Source: Bacteroidia bacterium
GTDB taxonomy: Bacteria > Bacteroidota > Bacteroidia > Bacteroidales > Prolixibacteraceae
DNA: 58,272 nucleotides
Assembly (NCBI GenBank): GCA_026391655.1
Contig: JAPLDR010000126.1
Coordinates: 1 to 58,272, forward strand
Reading direction: 5' to 3'
Shown: in pieces, positions 14,720-22,617 of the stretch
How the letters are laid out: each line of letters starts with the position of its first letter
How positions within the stretch are numbered: the stretch's first letter is position 1
The notes under the pieces: generated by a model
Seen by the model: only the letters and a program-made list of their open reading frames with translations
The model's database searches: none
What the model was told of the DNA's origin: nothing
Translations under genes and position numbers: made by a program

Positions 14720-14935
14720 TTCTTTTACATTTATTCTATTGTGGCCAATTTCGGATAGGGTTGTATCGTTATCATTTAATGATTAAAGATACATTGTTTT
14801 CAAATATCAAACAACGCCCAATCCCAAAGAATGATATGAATTGATTTGGATAATGGATTTATTTGTGGAATTGGGTTTATTGGTTCGATAGATTTATTGT
14901 CGAAATGGGATTAATTTGTGAAATGCGGTTTCGTT

Positions 14936-14963
14936 GTAGAGACGTTGCATGCAACGTCTCTAC
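14936..14963. repeat. REP palindrome, copy 3 (single)
   Basis: A perfect 28-bp palindrome with half-site GTAGAGACGTTGCA, 217 bases upstream of the transposase start and 27 bases after the stop of the next minus-strand gene. No accompanying half-copy. Confidence 0.88.
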
Positions 14964-14989
14964 TGGTTCGTATCCCTACCTCTGTTTTT

Positions 14990-15418
14990 TTACTGATATT
15001 TATCCGGTGTTACGGCAATCTTTATCACGAATACACCATTTTTATCCTTGTAATAATACGACATCGTGATTTTATTGTCGCGATAAAATTTCATATCGGG
15101 ATTAGTCTTCATGTTATTGGTAACTATGGGTTCAATATAATTCTTAAAGGACTGAATATCGATGGAGTCTTTAACCATATTGACCAATGTGTAATTATAT
15201 TGAAACGTCTTCTCCGGAAGCGCCACCGAATTATCAAGCTGCGTTTCCTTGTCAACCATCATCGGGCAGGTTTTATTTAATTCGCTGGCCGCCTGCATCA
15301 TTTGTTTATCGAATGAAGGTGCCTTAAAGAAAAAATGTTGCACCAATACCATTACAATTACTCCAACTGTAATTCCGGCTAATGATTTGAGATTCATTTT
15401 GTTGTTTGTCTGTTCCAT
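14990..15418 (-). CDS. Membrane-anchored hypothetical protein
   Basis: 142 residues. One N-terminal membrane helix (about residues 12-28, 'LAGITVGVIVMVLVQHFFF') precedes a domain of about 110 residues with 'AASELNKTCPMMVDKETQLDN', 'KTFQYNYTLVNM' and a C-terminal 'ITMSYYYKDKNGVFVIKIAV'. This pattern occurs in a widespread family of small anchored proteins without known function. The domain probably faces the periplasm. Its gene follows the 240-residue membrane protein by 49 bases on the same strand. Confidence 0.65.
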   Translation of the reverse strand: MEQTNNKMNLKSLAGITVGVIVMVLVQHFFFKAPSFDKQMMQAASELNKTCPMMVDKETQLDNSVALPEKTFQYNYTLVNMVKDSIDIQSFKNYIEPIVTNNMKTNPDMKFYRDNKITMSYYYKDKNGVFVIKIAVTPDKYQ

Positions 15419-15467
15419 TTTTAATAGTTTATTTATGATTATTGGCGATCTGTTTAGATCATCTTTA

Positions 15468-16190
15468 TCAGGATTGCATAAGTTTAAAGATTGTAATCCC
15501 TATAACCGAAAGTATCAGAATAAATGACAAATAGCTACTTCTTTTGGTTTTTTTATCGAAGTTCTTATTCTTCTGAATACTTACGAATGACCACAACATA
15601 AAAGCGGTTAATAATGGGCCACTGATCCCAACTAGAATTTTATTGTCCGATATATAAACAATCGCCATTAATCCTAACACAAAAATTACCAATGGAAACA
15701 TCAGATAAGCCACGATCGGTTTCGTTGTACTCATTGTAAATTCACAAATCTTTCCCAATAACTTCTCCAATTCCTGCTTATCTTCTATATCTGTTGATAT
15801 CACAATATAGTCTTTGGATTTATTGTTTTGTATCACAAAGGCACCTTTACCAGTTTTGATAATTTTCCGGATATCTGCGATTAAAAACCTGATCGTTGGT
15901 GTATTATATTGCTCTCTTGTAATACTTTCTTCATCAATGGTTAATGTATATGAATCGAACAAGACCTTTTGTCTTCTATTGCTTCTGTAAATACTATAGG
16001 CAAAGACTCCAAGTAAAAGTGTTGCCGTAAAAGGAAGCACATTGACATTTGAAGTTTTATTGACAGCCGGATCAGCAAACGAAATAATATATACAAAAAC
16101 ACAAATTATTAAAGTCAATGGAATCGATAGGATTATTATTTGTTTCTTTAATGCTTTAAATCCCTCTTTCTTATTCTTAAATTGTCTCAT
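15468..16190 (-). CDS. Hypothetical membrane protein with a PH-like central segment
   Basis: 240 residues, family not recognised. Two membrane helices near the start (about 18-36 and 51-66), a soluble stretch of about 80 residues of beta character ('SYTLTIDEESITREQYNTPTI', 'DIRKIIKTGKGAFVIQ'), then three further helices. The soluble stretch resembles bacterial PH-like domains that sit between membrane helices. No catalytic motif. It lies upstream of the 142-residue anchored protein and may share its transcript. Confidence 0.6.
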   Translation of the reverse strand: MRQFKNKKEGFKALKKQIIILSIPLTLIICVFVYIISFADPAVNKTSNVNVLPFTATLLLGVFAYSIYRSNRRQKVLFDSYTLTIDEESITREQYNTPTIRFLIADIRKIIKTGKGAFVIQNNKSKDYIVISTDIEDKQELEKLLGKICEFTMSTTKPIVAYLMFPLVIFVLGLMAIVYISDNKILVGISGPLLTAFMLWSFVSIQKNKNFDKKTKRSSYLSFILILSVIGITIFKLMQS

Positions 16191-16230
16191 TTTAATAAAA
16201 GTTTATTGCGTGTTATTGGTTGGTTGCTTT

Positions 16231-16316
16231 GTGTTCATTGCGAAAATCCTTGCTTTCCTTGCGGTAAAAAAGACTCAACCGCAAATGTGCACAAAGGAAT
16301 CGCAAAGGTCGCAAGG
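16231..16316. repeat. Dispersed intergenic repeat, family 2, copy A
   Basis: Contains TCCTTGCGGTAAAA and GGAATCGCAAAGGTCGCAAG, with the two ends in inverted relation (CCTTGCG... versus ...CGCAAGG). It closely matches the stretch at 16731-16819 and flanks the same small gene on the other side. Confidence 0.7.
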
Positions 16317-16370
16317 GTTGCTAGTGCGATCTTTGGTATCCTGATTTTGTCTCTCGCATTCAATATAATC

Positions 16371-16583
16371 TTAATCTCCTAAAAACCATGAGATATGCGT
16401 GCAATCAGAACAAACAAAACATGTCGCACTTTTATTCGCCCAATCTAAATTGAAAAATGTTGCAACTGCAGTATTTAATTGAGCACTTCTTGTCCAGAAT
16501 AACTTGTTTTTGCATATTGGGCATACTAATTCAAATCCTTTTATGACTACGCTTTCGGGTTCATCCGCTTTAAATATTCCCAT
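16371..16583 (-). CDS. Small zinc-ribbon protein
   Basis: 70 residues. Two Cys pairs, 'CPICKNKLFW' and 'CFVCSDC', are spaced as in a zinc ribbon, with the motif 'FFNLDWANKSA' between them. Similar small proteins are common hypotheticals in bacteria. No enzymatic residue is visible; a zinc-stabilised binding role is likely. The gene stands alone between two copies of the same intergenic repeat. Confidence 0.7.
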   Translation of the reverse strand: MGIFKADEPESVVIKGFELVCPICKNKLFWTRSAQLNTAVATFFNLDWANKSATCFVCSDCTHISWFLGD

Positions 16584-16730
16584 ATCATTTTAAATTAGTT
16601 ATTTGATTTTTCCAGTCGACTTTCACAGGATATTATCCTGAATCAAACGTAATAATAAATTTTATCCATTTAAGTTTTCAGGTCAATTATTTCTCTGTAA
16701 TATTCTTGCGGGTTATAGTACCATTGTTTT

Positions 16731-16819
16731 GCTTTGCGACCCTTGCAAAATTCCTTGCGATCCTTGCGGTAAAAGATTTAACCACAAAGTGCGCGAAGGA
16801 ATCGCAAAGGTCGCAAGGA
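16731..16819. repeat. Dispersed intergenic repeat, family 2, copy B
   Basis: Shares TCCTTGCGGTAAAA and GGAATCGCAAAGGTCGCAAGG with copy A and has a stronger inverted layout (TTGCGACCCTTGC at the left, GCAAAGGTCGCAAGG at the right). The rest of the 16584-16914 gap shows no gene and no clear promoter. Confidence 0.7.
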
Positions 16820-16914
16820 AGATTTAAACTGTCGATGTGTTAAAGAAGTTACCGGGAAACTGTTCGTGTTCTGAGCAGTCACCTGGTAACTTATATTAAT
16901 TATTCTGCCCTTTT

Positions 16915-18363
16915 TTATTTATTCCCCGAAAGATTGTAAGTCACACTAATAAAGACTGCTGGTCGATAAACCTGATCGTATTTTATTGTGTTATCTGAGG
17001 CAGATAAAAACGTGTATTTGTCTCCTGTTCCGGCTTGTAGATTGTAAGTGTTTAGCCTTTGTACCTGATTTAAAGAAATTCCCGATGAAATAACTATCCT
17101 GTTTTTTTCCGTAAACATAAATGATCCACCAAAATAAAATGAGAGGTTTGAATTGTTTGCCAAACTGATCCCCGTAGATAATGCCCAATTATAATCTTTA
17201 TCAGATCTGCAATATACATGAGCCAATGCTCCTAAGCCATGAGTTAACTTATTTGAATTTCCTTTTGAAGCTCCGATATTACCATTCGAATCTTTGTAAA
17301 TTGTATAATTATCATCGCCAACGAAACTTAATAAATAACCTGAACTGAAATTCACTTTCACACCACCAATTGTCCGTATATGGTAAGGGCTGAATTCTTT
17401 AGCAACTTTATCATCCTTATATTTTAATATTGGTGTGAGTGTAACTTCATCTGCATTCACAGGTTCTGAATCGGTATAAACTTCAAAACTCTCATTTTGA
17501 ATTTTATAATAAAGTACAATGCCGTCGTAGGCTTTTCTGATTAAAGTTTGTCTGTTGTTTTCATCATTTAGTTGATCATATACTTTTTTTGCAAACGAAT
17601 ATTCATCTTCGAAATATTTCTTTGTTTCAAGTTTCACTTCAGCATTCTTGACATTAAGTGAATTTTTCTTATCCGTCGTTTGCAAAGTTCCGCTCATTAT
17701 AAACGAAGCATCTTTTTGCATATTCTGAAGTTCTTCATAAAGCGATTTGAGTAAGATATAGTTATTGTTAATTTCATTCAAATCAGTAATTACTTTCAGT
17801 TTATCTGCCTCTAAATCTTTTTTGGAACCATACAATACCACATATTCTGAAGTACAATCCTTTTTAAGCGTTTCAATATTCGGTATAAAAACTGCATCTG
17901 AAAGTTTAAGGTAAAGATTGTCTTTCAGGCTTGTATAGGCATTGATCATATAATATTCATTCTTGAATTCAGTGAATTTTGTTTTAAATTCAATTTGCAT
18001 TTCAGCAATTGTTTTTGTTGCTGCAGCTAAATGAATAAAATTATTTGATGAATCTGTTCTTGCCCCTTTTGCATCTTTAGGTAATTCATCTTTTTTTCCT
18101 AATATCTCATCTTGTTTAGCAAGATTAATGACAATTGTCGGAACATCAAAATCGATATTGACAGGTTTACTGGTAACAAAACCGTTTACTTTAAAAGTAT
18201 TTACATTTAAAATTTTGAATTTTACCCGCTCTCCATATTTGACACTTTTGATGACTGTATCGGGCCCAAACGGATTTATTGTTATCATATGAGTTTGTGC
18301 TTTAATCTGAGTTTGAGCTATCAAAACTCCCCAAAAGCTGATTAATAATATAATTCTTTTCAT
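16915..18363 (-). CDS. Exported protein with helical middle and C-terminal beta-barrel-like region
   Basis: 482 residues, family not recognised. Signal peptide 1-22 ('ILLISFWGVLIAQTQIKAQ'). A short N-terminal beta segment ('MITINPFGPDTVIKSVKYGERVKFKI') is followed by a long charged helical region (about 90-270) and then a C-terminal part (about 320-482) with outer-membrane-like strands: 'FSSGYLLSFVGDD', 'SLANNSNLSFYFGGSFMF', 'AVFISVTYNL'. It is likely an outer-membrane protein. The gene starts 5 bases after the stop of the caspase gene, so the two are almost certainly cotranscribed. Confidence 0.65.
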   Translation of the reverse strand: MKRIILLISFWGVLIAQTQIKAQTHMITINPFGPDTVIKSVKYGERVKFKILNVNTFKVNGFVTSKPVNIDFDVPTIVINLAKQDEILGKKDELPKDAKGARTDSSNNFIHLAAATKTIAEMQIEFKTKFTEFKNEYYMINAYTSLKDNLYLKLSDAVFIPNIETLKKDCTSEYVVLYGSKKDLEADKLKVITDLNEINNNYILLKSLYEELQNMQKDASFIMSGTLQTTDKKNSLNVKNAEVKLETKKYFEDEYSFAKKVYDQLNDENNRQTLIRKAYDGIVLYYKIQNESFEVYTDSEPVNADEVTLTPILKYKDDKVAKEFSPYHIRTIGGVKVNFSSGYLLSFVGDDNYTIYKDSNGNIGASKGNSNKLTHGLGALAHVYCRSDKDYNWALSTGISLANNSNLSFYFGGSFMFTEKNRIVISSGISLNQVQRLNTYNLQAGTGDKYTFLSASDNTIKYDQVYRPAVFISVTYNLSGNK

Positions 18364-18368
18364 GATTA

Positions 18369-19178
18369 TTAGATTGCAAATGGTTTTTGATCATCGAAAG
18401 ATTGAATTAATTGACCAACATTATAGTAATTTGGTGTTTGTTCCGGTGGCATAAGATTCATGATTTGTTTATGGAAAGAAAAGTAGTTTCCACTGAATTT
18501 GCCACCATTCCAAATTCTCTTTAGCATTCCAGTAAACTGACCATTAAAAGTCCCGTCATATGAGAATTGATTGTCCTGACATCCGGAAATTAATTTAACA
18601 CTTGCTTGAATATCTTTTGAATCAACATTTTTTACTTCATCCAGAATTTTATCATAGAACTCTTTATTATTAAAATATGTCGTTGCTGCAACTTCGCCAG
18701 GCATAAACTTTGGTGTAAATTCTGATTTGGGCCTCTCAAAACTTCTGGCAAGTTTAAGAATCGTTCCACTATGACAACTATCAGAAATCACTAAAACGCG
18801 AACATTCTTTTTAAAAGTTGACCATAGATTGGATAGCTCATCGTCAACCAATTCCCCGTCAAATAAACACCATGTCTCATCCATTCCATCATCTTCATCA
18901 GAATTTAGATCTGGTAATTGTCCACCGTGACCAGAATAGGAGATGACAAATAAATCATTCTCTTTTAATTTTGACGCTGCGTTCGAAATAGCTGAAATAA
19001 CAGCTCCTCTTGTTGCGTCTGCTCTTAAGAGCTTTGTAGGTTGAAGTCCCTGGGACTTTGTTATTAAAAACATGTCGTTTGCGTCATATTCAGCAGCTGC
19101 CAATTTACCATCCCAGCCCGAATAATGATTTGGGTCTACATAGTTAAGGCCAATGTGAAGTGAAATTCCTGTTGTCAT
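18369..19178 (-). CDS. Caspase-family protease, metacaspase/orthocaspase type
   Basis: 269 residues, no signal peptide or membrane helix. The catalytic dyad is intact: His84 in 'ISYSGHGG' and Cys135 in 'VISDSCHSG'. The acidic stretch between them ('DLNSDEDDGMDE', then 'LVDDEL') is typical of metacaspases, which cleave after Arg or Lys and often need calcium. It is a bare peptidase domain with no fused sensor. The neighbours are an exported barrel-like protein 5 bases downstream and, upstream, a KNH-like beta-sandwich protein and a winged-helix-like protein. The cluster suggests a dedicated pathway; the trigger and target are unknown. Confidence 0.85.
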   Translation of the reverse strand: MTTGISLHIGLNYVDPNHYSGWDGKLAAAEYDANDMFLITKSQGLQPTKLLRADATRGAVISAISNAASKLKENDLFVISYSGHGGQLPDLNSDEDDGMDETWCLFDGELVDDELSNLWSTFKKNVRVLVISDSCHSGTILKLARSFERPKSEFTPKFMPGEVAATTYFNNKEFYDKILDEVKNVDSKDIQASVKLISGCQDNQFSYDGTFNGQFTGMLKRIWNGGKFSGNYFSFHKQIMNLMPPEQTPNYYNVGQLIQSFDDQKPFAI

Positions 19179-19281
19179 GATTAATTATTTTTTGACTGTA
19201 TTTTTTTAATTTCTGCAAGTAATTAGTTCAAAATGTTGGTAAAGTCTTACCTTATTAGTACTCCTGATTCTCCTGCGTTTG

Positions 19282-19314
19282 CAATCCCGTCCCGGGCATT
19301 CGGGATCGGGATTG
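19282..19314. repeat. Nested palindrome between the KNH-like and caspase genes
   Basis: CAATCCCG plus TCCCG (19282-19294) pairs with CGGGA plus CGGGATTG (19301-19314) across a 6-base loop with one bulged base. It is strong and GC-rich against an AT-rich background and lies 39 bases after the stop of the upstream gene. It may attenuate or process the transcript. There is no T run, so it is not a classical terminator. Confidence 0.55.
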
Positions 19315-19352
19315 TCTTGTTTTTGCAACTCGGGTCTTCACGGACTTTTATT

Positions 19353-19733
19353 TTAAGCGATTTTAAATACTGGTCCATAAGTCCAGGTTGTCCGGGGAAC
19401 ATCCTGGATATAGAACTGGTAAGTATGATTATGAAGCAAAGAAAATGCCTCCGGAATGGTCCAATAATAAAGGCCGGGATTTATATGCTCAATATGATTT
19501 ACCACGACAGTAGAAATAACCTTACAAGGCTGTATATCAATTAAGGAGATATTCACTTTTTGGGGTAAAGCGGGCCCACCTTTCCAATAAATCGCAATTT
19601 CTTGACCTGGCTCATAAATTTCTTTTTCCAGCGGATTCAGGAATATAAAAGGTTGTTGTTTCGTACTCTTTGGGGAGCTGGCAGGAGCTGTAAGCACTAT
19701 TACGTCCAACTCATCGTCTGTAGTTTTAGTCAT
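19353..19733 (-). CDS. Beta-sandwich protein resembling the Kre9/KNH-like family
   Basis: 126 residues. After a disordered Ser/Pro/Thr-rich start, 'FLNPLEKEIYEPGQEIAIYWKGG' leads into 'KVNISLIDIQ', 'INPGLYYWTIPEAF' and 'YQFYIQDVPRTTWTYGPVFKI'. This order (W-x-GG, vnI-Li, G-Y-W-TIP, YGP-F-I) is that of the Kre9/KNH-type family (PF10342), found in fungal wall proteins and in bacteria. No signal peptide is visible. It lies upstream of the caspase gene on the same strand and may bind the caspase or its target; that is inference. Confidence 0.6.
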   Translation of the reverse strand: MTKTTDDELDVIVLTAPASSPKSTKQQPFIFLNPLEKEIYEPGQEIAIYWKGGPALPQKVNISLIDIQPCKVISTVVVNHIEHINPGLYYWTIPEAFSLLHNHTYQFYIQDVPRTTWTYGPVFKIA

Positions 19734-19828
19734 AATTTGGTTTCCTCTTTAGTTAGTTTATCTTTAATATGCATTTGGTTTTCGGTACCGCCCCGTTTTT
19801 TAAAGTGGCTTCCGGACTCCACCGTTTT

Positions 19829-20161
19829 TTATAAAATATCTTTTATCATTGGCTCTTCCGTTTGTAACAGTCTGTTTGTAACGAAGCGTAAACTCAGTCC
19901 TCGTTCTGTTAACTTGAAATAAGCGTGGCTGTTCATGACTACTTCTTCAATTATATTTTTAGACTTTAAAACATTCAGGATTACTGCAACTTCGTTTTCA
20001 TCTAATCGTGTGCTTTTTACAATGCCGCTTATATTCATGAATTTGTATCTTGAGCATTGCATATCGGCCAATAATTTGTTCGCATCTTCTATGGTCTGAT
20101 ATTCCTGCCAAACCATTTGCGAACTATCCTGATTCATATATTCCAGATTCGACGTATTCAT
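19829..20161 (-). CDS. Small winged-helix-like hypothetical protein
   Basis: 110 residues from the ATG at 20161. A TTG at 20215 would add 18 residues, but it lies inside a leader hairpin and is less likely. The C-terminal half, 'FMNISGIVKSTRLDENEVAVILNVLKSKNIIEEV' then 'AYFKLTERGLSLRF', has the helix-turn-helix plus wing pattern seen in transcription factors and in adaptor modules. It is the first gene of the caspase cluster and could be its regulator or a partner-recognition module. Confidence 0.6.
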   Translation of the reverse strand: MNTSNLEYMNQDSSQMVWQEYQTIEDANKLLADMQCSRYKFMNISGIVKSTRLDENEVAVILNVLKSKNIIEEVVMNSHAYFKLTERGLSLRFVTNRLLQTEEPMIKDIL

Positions 20162-20214
20162 AATTTCACCATTGCATTGCTTTAATTTATTTCTGAGTTC
20201 AATTTCTATTTTCA

Positions 20215-20264
20215 AGAAGCCCCGCTTTCACAGGGCTTCTCTACTTAAACTAAGTACAAACCTA
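20215..20264 (-). promoter_or_regulatory. -7 element and leader hairpin of the caspase cluster
   Basis: TAGGTTTG on the minus strand (20264-20257) matches the -7 consensus, but no -33 box is seen at the right distance. The transcript would begin near 20250 and carry at once an 8-bp hairpin (AGAAGCCC 20215-20222 with GGGCTTCT 20233-20240). Confidence 0.45.
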
Positions 20265-20436
20265 AAAACAAATTGTGCTGATCTAATTATGCAATATCTT
20301 TGATTGCTAAGTTGTATTTTTATGCTATTCAATGTTGTATTTGTTCTCAAGCACTGTTCTCATAGAAATTAAATTAGAATCGGTTTTGTATTTTATCTCA
20401 TTTAATTGATCAAAACTACAATGAAAACATAGTTGA

Positions 20437-20487
20437 AAAAAGAGTAGAAATACCTGTTTTGCAAAAACAGGTATTTCTACTCTTTTT
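20437..20487. terminator. Very strong hairpin, 24-bp perfect stem
   Basis: The left arm 20437-20460 and right arm 20464-20487 are exact inverted copies with a 3-base loop. Outer ends are A5 and T5, so it works as a terminator on both strands. It insulates the caspase cluster from the DUF2807 genes. The rest of the 20265-20791 gap holds no gene I can support. Confidence 0.75.
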
Positions 20488-20695
20488 GAAGAAAATAATA
20501 AATAGTTATCCTAATTTATTTTCAGAATATGATAGTCAATCAACAGAAAATCAGGAATAAACAACTTCATGAATCCCATAGATTTTTCATATCGTTGCAT
20601 GTAGTTTTCATATTTTCTGATCTTAAGGGAGTTTAAATCTAAAAGGGGGGGTATTCACAGAACTGATTCCGGCATATTTTTCTCAAAAAGCAAGC

Positions 20696-20735
20696 GGCCG
20701 GATAACTTTTTCGTATTATGAAAAGTCACCCGGCC
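20696..20735 (-). terminator. Imperfect hairpin after the DUF2807 gene
   Basis: GGCCGG (20696-20701) pairs with CCGGCC (20730-20735), extended inward by matching ACTTTT/AAAAGT. On the minus strand a CTTTTT tract follows within ten bases. It lies 57 bases after the stop of the DUF2807 gene and probably ends its transcript. Confidence 0.55.
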
Positions 20736-20791
20736 ACAAACTACACTACTCATTCTAACTATATTGACTTCTAACCTTTGATTATTTACTT

Positions 20792-21511
20792 TTATCTACC
20801 GTGGACACCGCCACCGCTTGATTTATTGATATTTTTTGATTTTGGATTGCCAGTATAGCTGATATCGCCGCCACTACTCGCATGGGCATCAAGTTCGTCG
20901 GTTACATTCACCCTGATATCTGCGCCGCTAGAAACACTTGCATTACATTTTTGAGTTTCGAAGTCACCCGCGTTGATATCGCTTCCACTTGAAGCATCAG
21001 CATGAATCACTTTTGCTTTACCCTTCAGCGTAATATCTGATCCGCTACTTGATCCGACATGCACTTCGTTGGCTTCGAGTTCAAGTTTGACATCCGATCC
21101 GCTGCTCACGTCTATATCAAGGTTGTCGAGCTTTAAAACCGACGTGTTGCTTACATCCGATCCGGCTGAAGCATGGAGTTTATCAAGGGTTTTGAACGAA
21201 ACATATACTTTCCGTGGTCTGTTGTTCCATCCAATGCCCCACCATGATTTCTCCCTGATATAAATTTTCAGGATGCCGTCTTCAACCTTGGTGATGATCT
21301 TATCCAGATCTTCCGATTCGGCTTCAACAAATACTTCCTCTACGTTTTTCTGAGTCAGGTAAAGGTCGATTCCACTGCTGACTGAAACGCCATGAAATCC
21401 TGTTATCTGGCGTGTCTGACGACCATCACCGGCCTTTGAAGCCTGTACAGTTGCAGCCTGAAAGATTGCACTTGCAAAAAGAATAAATGTAAATAGCTTA
21501 ATTGTTTTCAT
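20792..21511 (-). CDS. DUF2807 (GIN domain) exported beta-helix protein, 'SSGSD' type
   Basis: 239 residues, signal peptide 1-24. 'ITGFHGVSVSSGIDLYLTQ' starts the DUF2807 domain. From residue 110 onward the chain has a right-handed beta-helix pattern with turns nearly all spelled SxGSD ('SAGSDV', 'SSGSDV', 'SSGSDI', 'SSGSDI', then 'SSGADI', 'SSGGDI'). These proteins are exported and thought to sit at the cell surface; function is not established. A paralogue with a different turn motif lies 203 bases upstream in the same orientation. Confidence 0.82.
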   Translation of the reverse strand: MKTIKLFTFILFASAIFQAATVQASKAGDGRQTRQITGFHGVSVSSGIDLYLTQKNVEEVFVEAESEDLDKIITKVEDGILKIYIREKSWWGIGWNNRPRKVYVSFKTLDKLHASAGSDVSNTSVLKLDNLDIDVSSGSDVKLELEANEVHVGSSSGSDITLKGKAKVIHADASSGSDINAGDFETQKCNASVSSGADIRVNVTDELDAHASSGGDISYTGNPKSKNINKSSGGGVHGR

Positions 21512-21661
21512 TTTTTTGAATTTGAAATTGTTTCAGTTTCGGGTTTTGAATATTCTAATTGTAAAGACGCGCGAGATTTAAATTTGTTACATCATCAATT
21601 GTGCAATTTCAATTCATTATAAGATTTTGGCTAAAGCCGATTTGCCATTGTTCTTATCAGT

Positions 21662-21709
21662 CCACTGGCTAAAGCCAGTGGCAATTCACTGAAGCCAATG
21701 GCAATTCAC
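21662..21709. repeat. Palindrome and direct repeat of a dispersed family
   Basis: CCACTGGC-TAAA-GCCAGTGG (21662-21681) is a perfect hairpin. The segment GCCAGTGGCAATTCACT (21674-21690) recurs with one change at 21693-21709, and a weaker relative (GGCTAAAGCC) lies near 21630. It occupies the gap between the two DUF2807 genes. Confidence 0.65.
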
Positions 21710-21714
21710 TCATC

Positions 21715-22437
21715 TTATTTGTGATGGATATTTCCACCTGAAGAAGAGTTCACAGTGGTTGATGTTGGTTCTCCGTAATAAACAACGTTTCCACCGCTTG
21801 AGGCATTCGCGTCGAGTTTTACAACTACAGTTGAAGAGGCATTTCCGCCACTGGATGCACCTATCGTACAATCATCTGCTTTAAGTGCTTCCCCTCTCAG
21901 GTTTGCTCCGGAAGAGGCATCCAATTCGGCTTCCTTTGCCAGTCCCGAAAGTTTGATATTTGCTCCCGACGAACATTCAGCACTGAGGGACTTTGCATTT
22001 ACATCCATTGTGAGGTTGGCTCCCGAACTGGCATGCAATTTCAGATTCTCTGACTTGATTTGTGATTGTGACCATGCATTTGCTCCCGAAGAGGCATCAA
22101 GATCCGAAAGTTTTTCAACGGTTACCATCACCTTTTTCTCTTTAGCCCACCGGATATTCTCTTTTGAAGTTATCTCCAGTACTCCGCCTCTGACTTCTGT
22201 TTCAATCACGTCGAGCAGATTACTGTCGGCAATAACTACTACTTTGGCCGGACTTCCCTGTGTGATGTACACGTTCATTCCACGGTTTACTTTGATCTGG
22301 TCGAATTCGCCAACCTGCCTGATTTGTTCTTTAACGTTTCCGTTTCCTCTTATTGAAGGACCTAAAAACCAACAGGACGAAAACAGGATACTGAGAACTG
22401 CAAAAATTCCGATAAATTGAATTTGTTTCTGTTTCAT
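21715..22437 (-). CDS. DUF2807 (GIN domain) lipoprotein, 'SSGAN' type
   Basis: 240 residues. A lipobox ('LFSSC', Cys about residue 22) replaces the plain signal of its paralogue, so this copy is lipid-anchored. 'VGEFDQIKVNRGMNVYITQ' opens the DUF2807 domain. The beta-helix turns are spelled SSGAN ('SSGANA', 'SSGANL', 'SSGANI', 'SSGANL'), moving to 'SSGGN' near the end. The copy at 20792 instead uses SSGSD. The two probably arose by duplication and then drifted as whole sets. Confidence 0.82.
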   Translation of the reverse strand: MKQKQIQFIGIFAVLSILFSSCWFLGPSIRGNGNVKEQIRQVGEFDQIKVNRGMNVYITQGSPAKVVVIADSNLLDVIETEVRGGVLEITSKENIRWAKEKKVMVTVEKLSDLDASSGANAWSQSQIKSENLKLHASSGANLTMDVNAKSLSAECSSGANIKLSGLAKEAELDASSGANLRGEALKADDCTIGASSGGNASSTVVVKLDANASSGGNVVYYGEPTSTTVNSSSGGNIHHK

Positions 22438-22617
22438 GGTTTGATTATTTTAATTATTAGTCGCTTAATTTTAGAATTGGTTACAAAATTAACCACATGA
22501 TTTTTGTAAAAATCATTCTTTTCGGCGAGTTGCCTTATTTTATCGGTAAAATCGGAATAATCGGGATTGAAATAAAGATGTACATGGACGAAAATTTAAT
22601 AATTCCATCTTCAATTT

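Noticed and set aside
13847-14963. CRISPR array
   Set aside because: The repeats are palindromes of irregular spacing beside a RAYT gene, not regular repeats with unique spacers.
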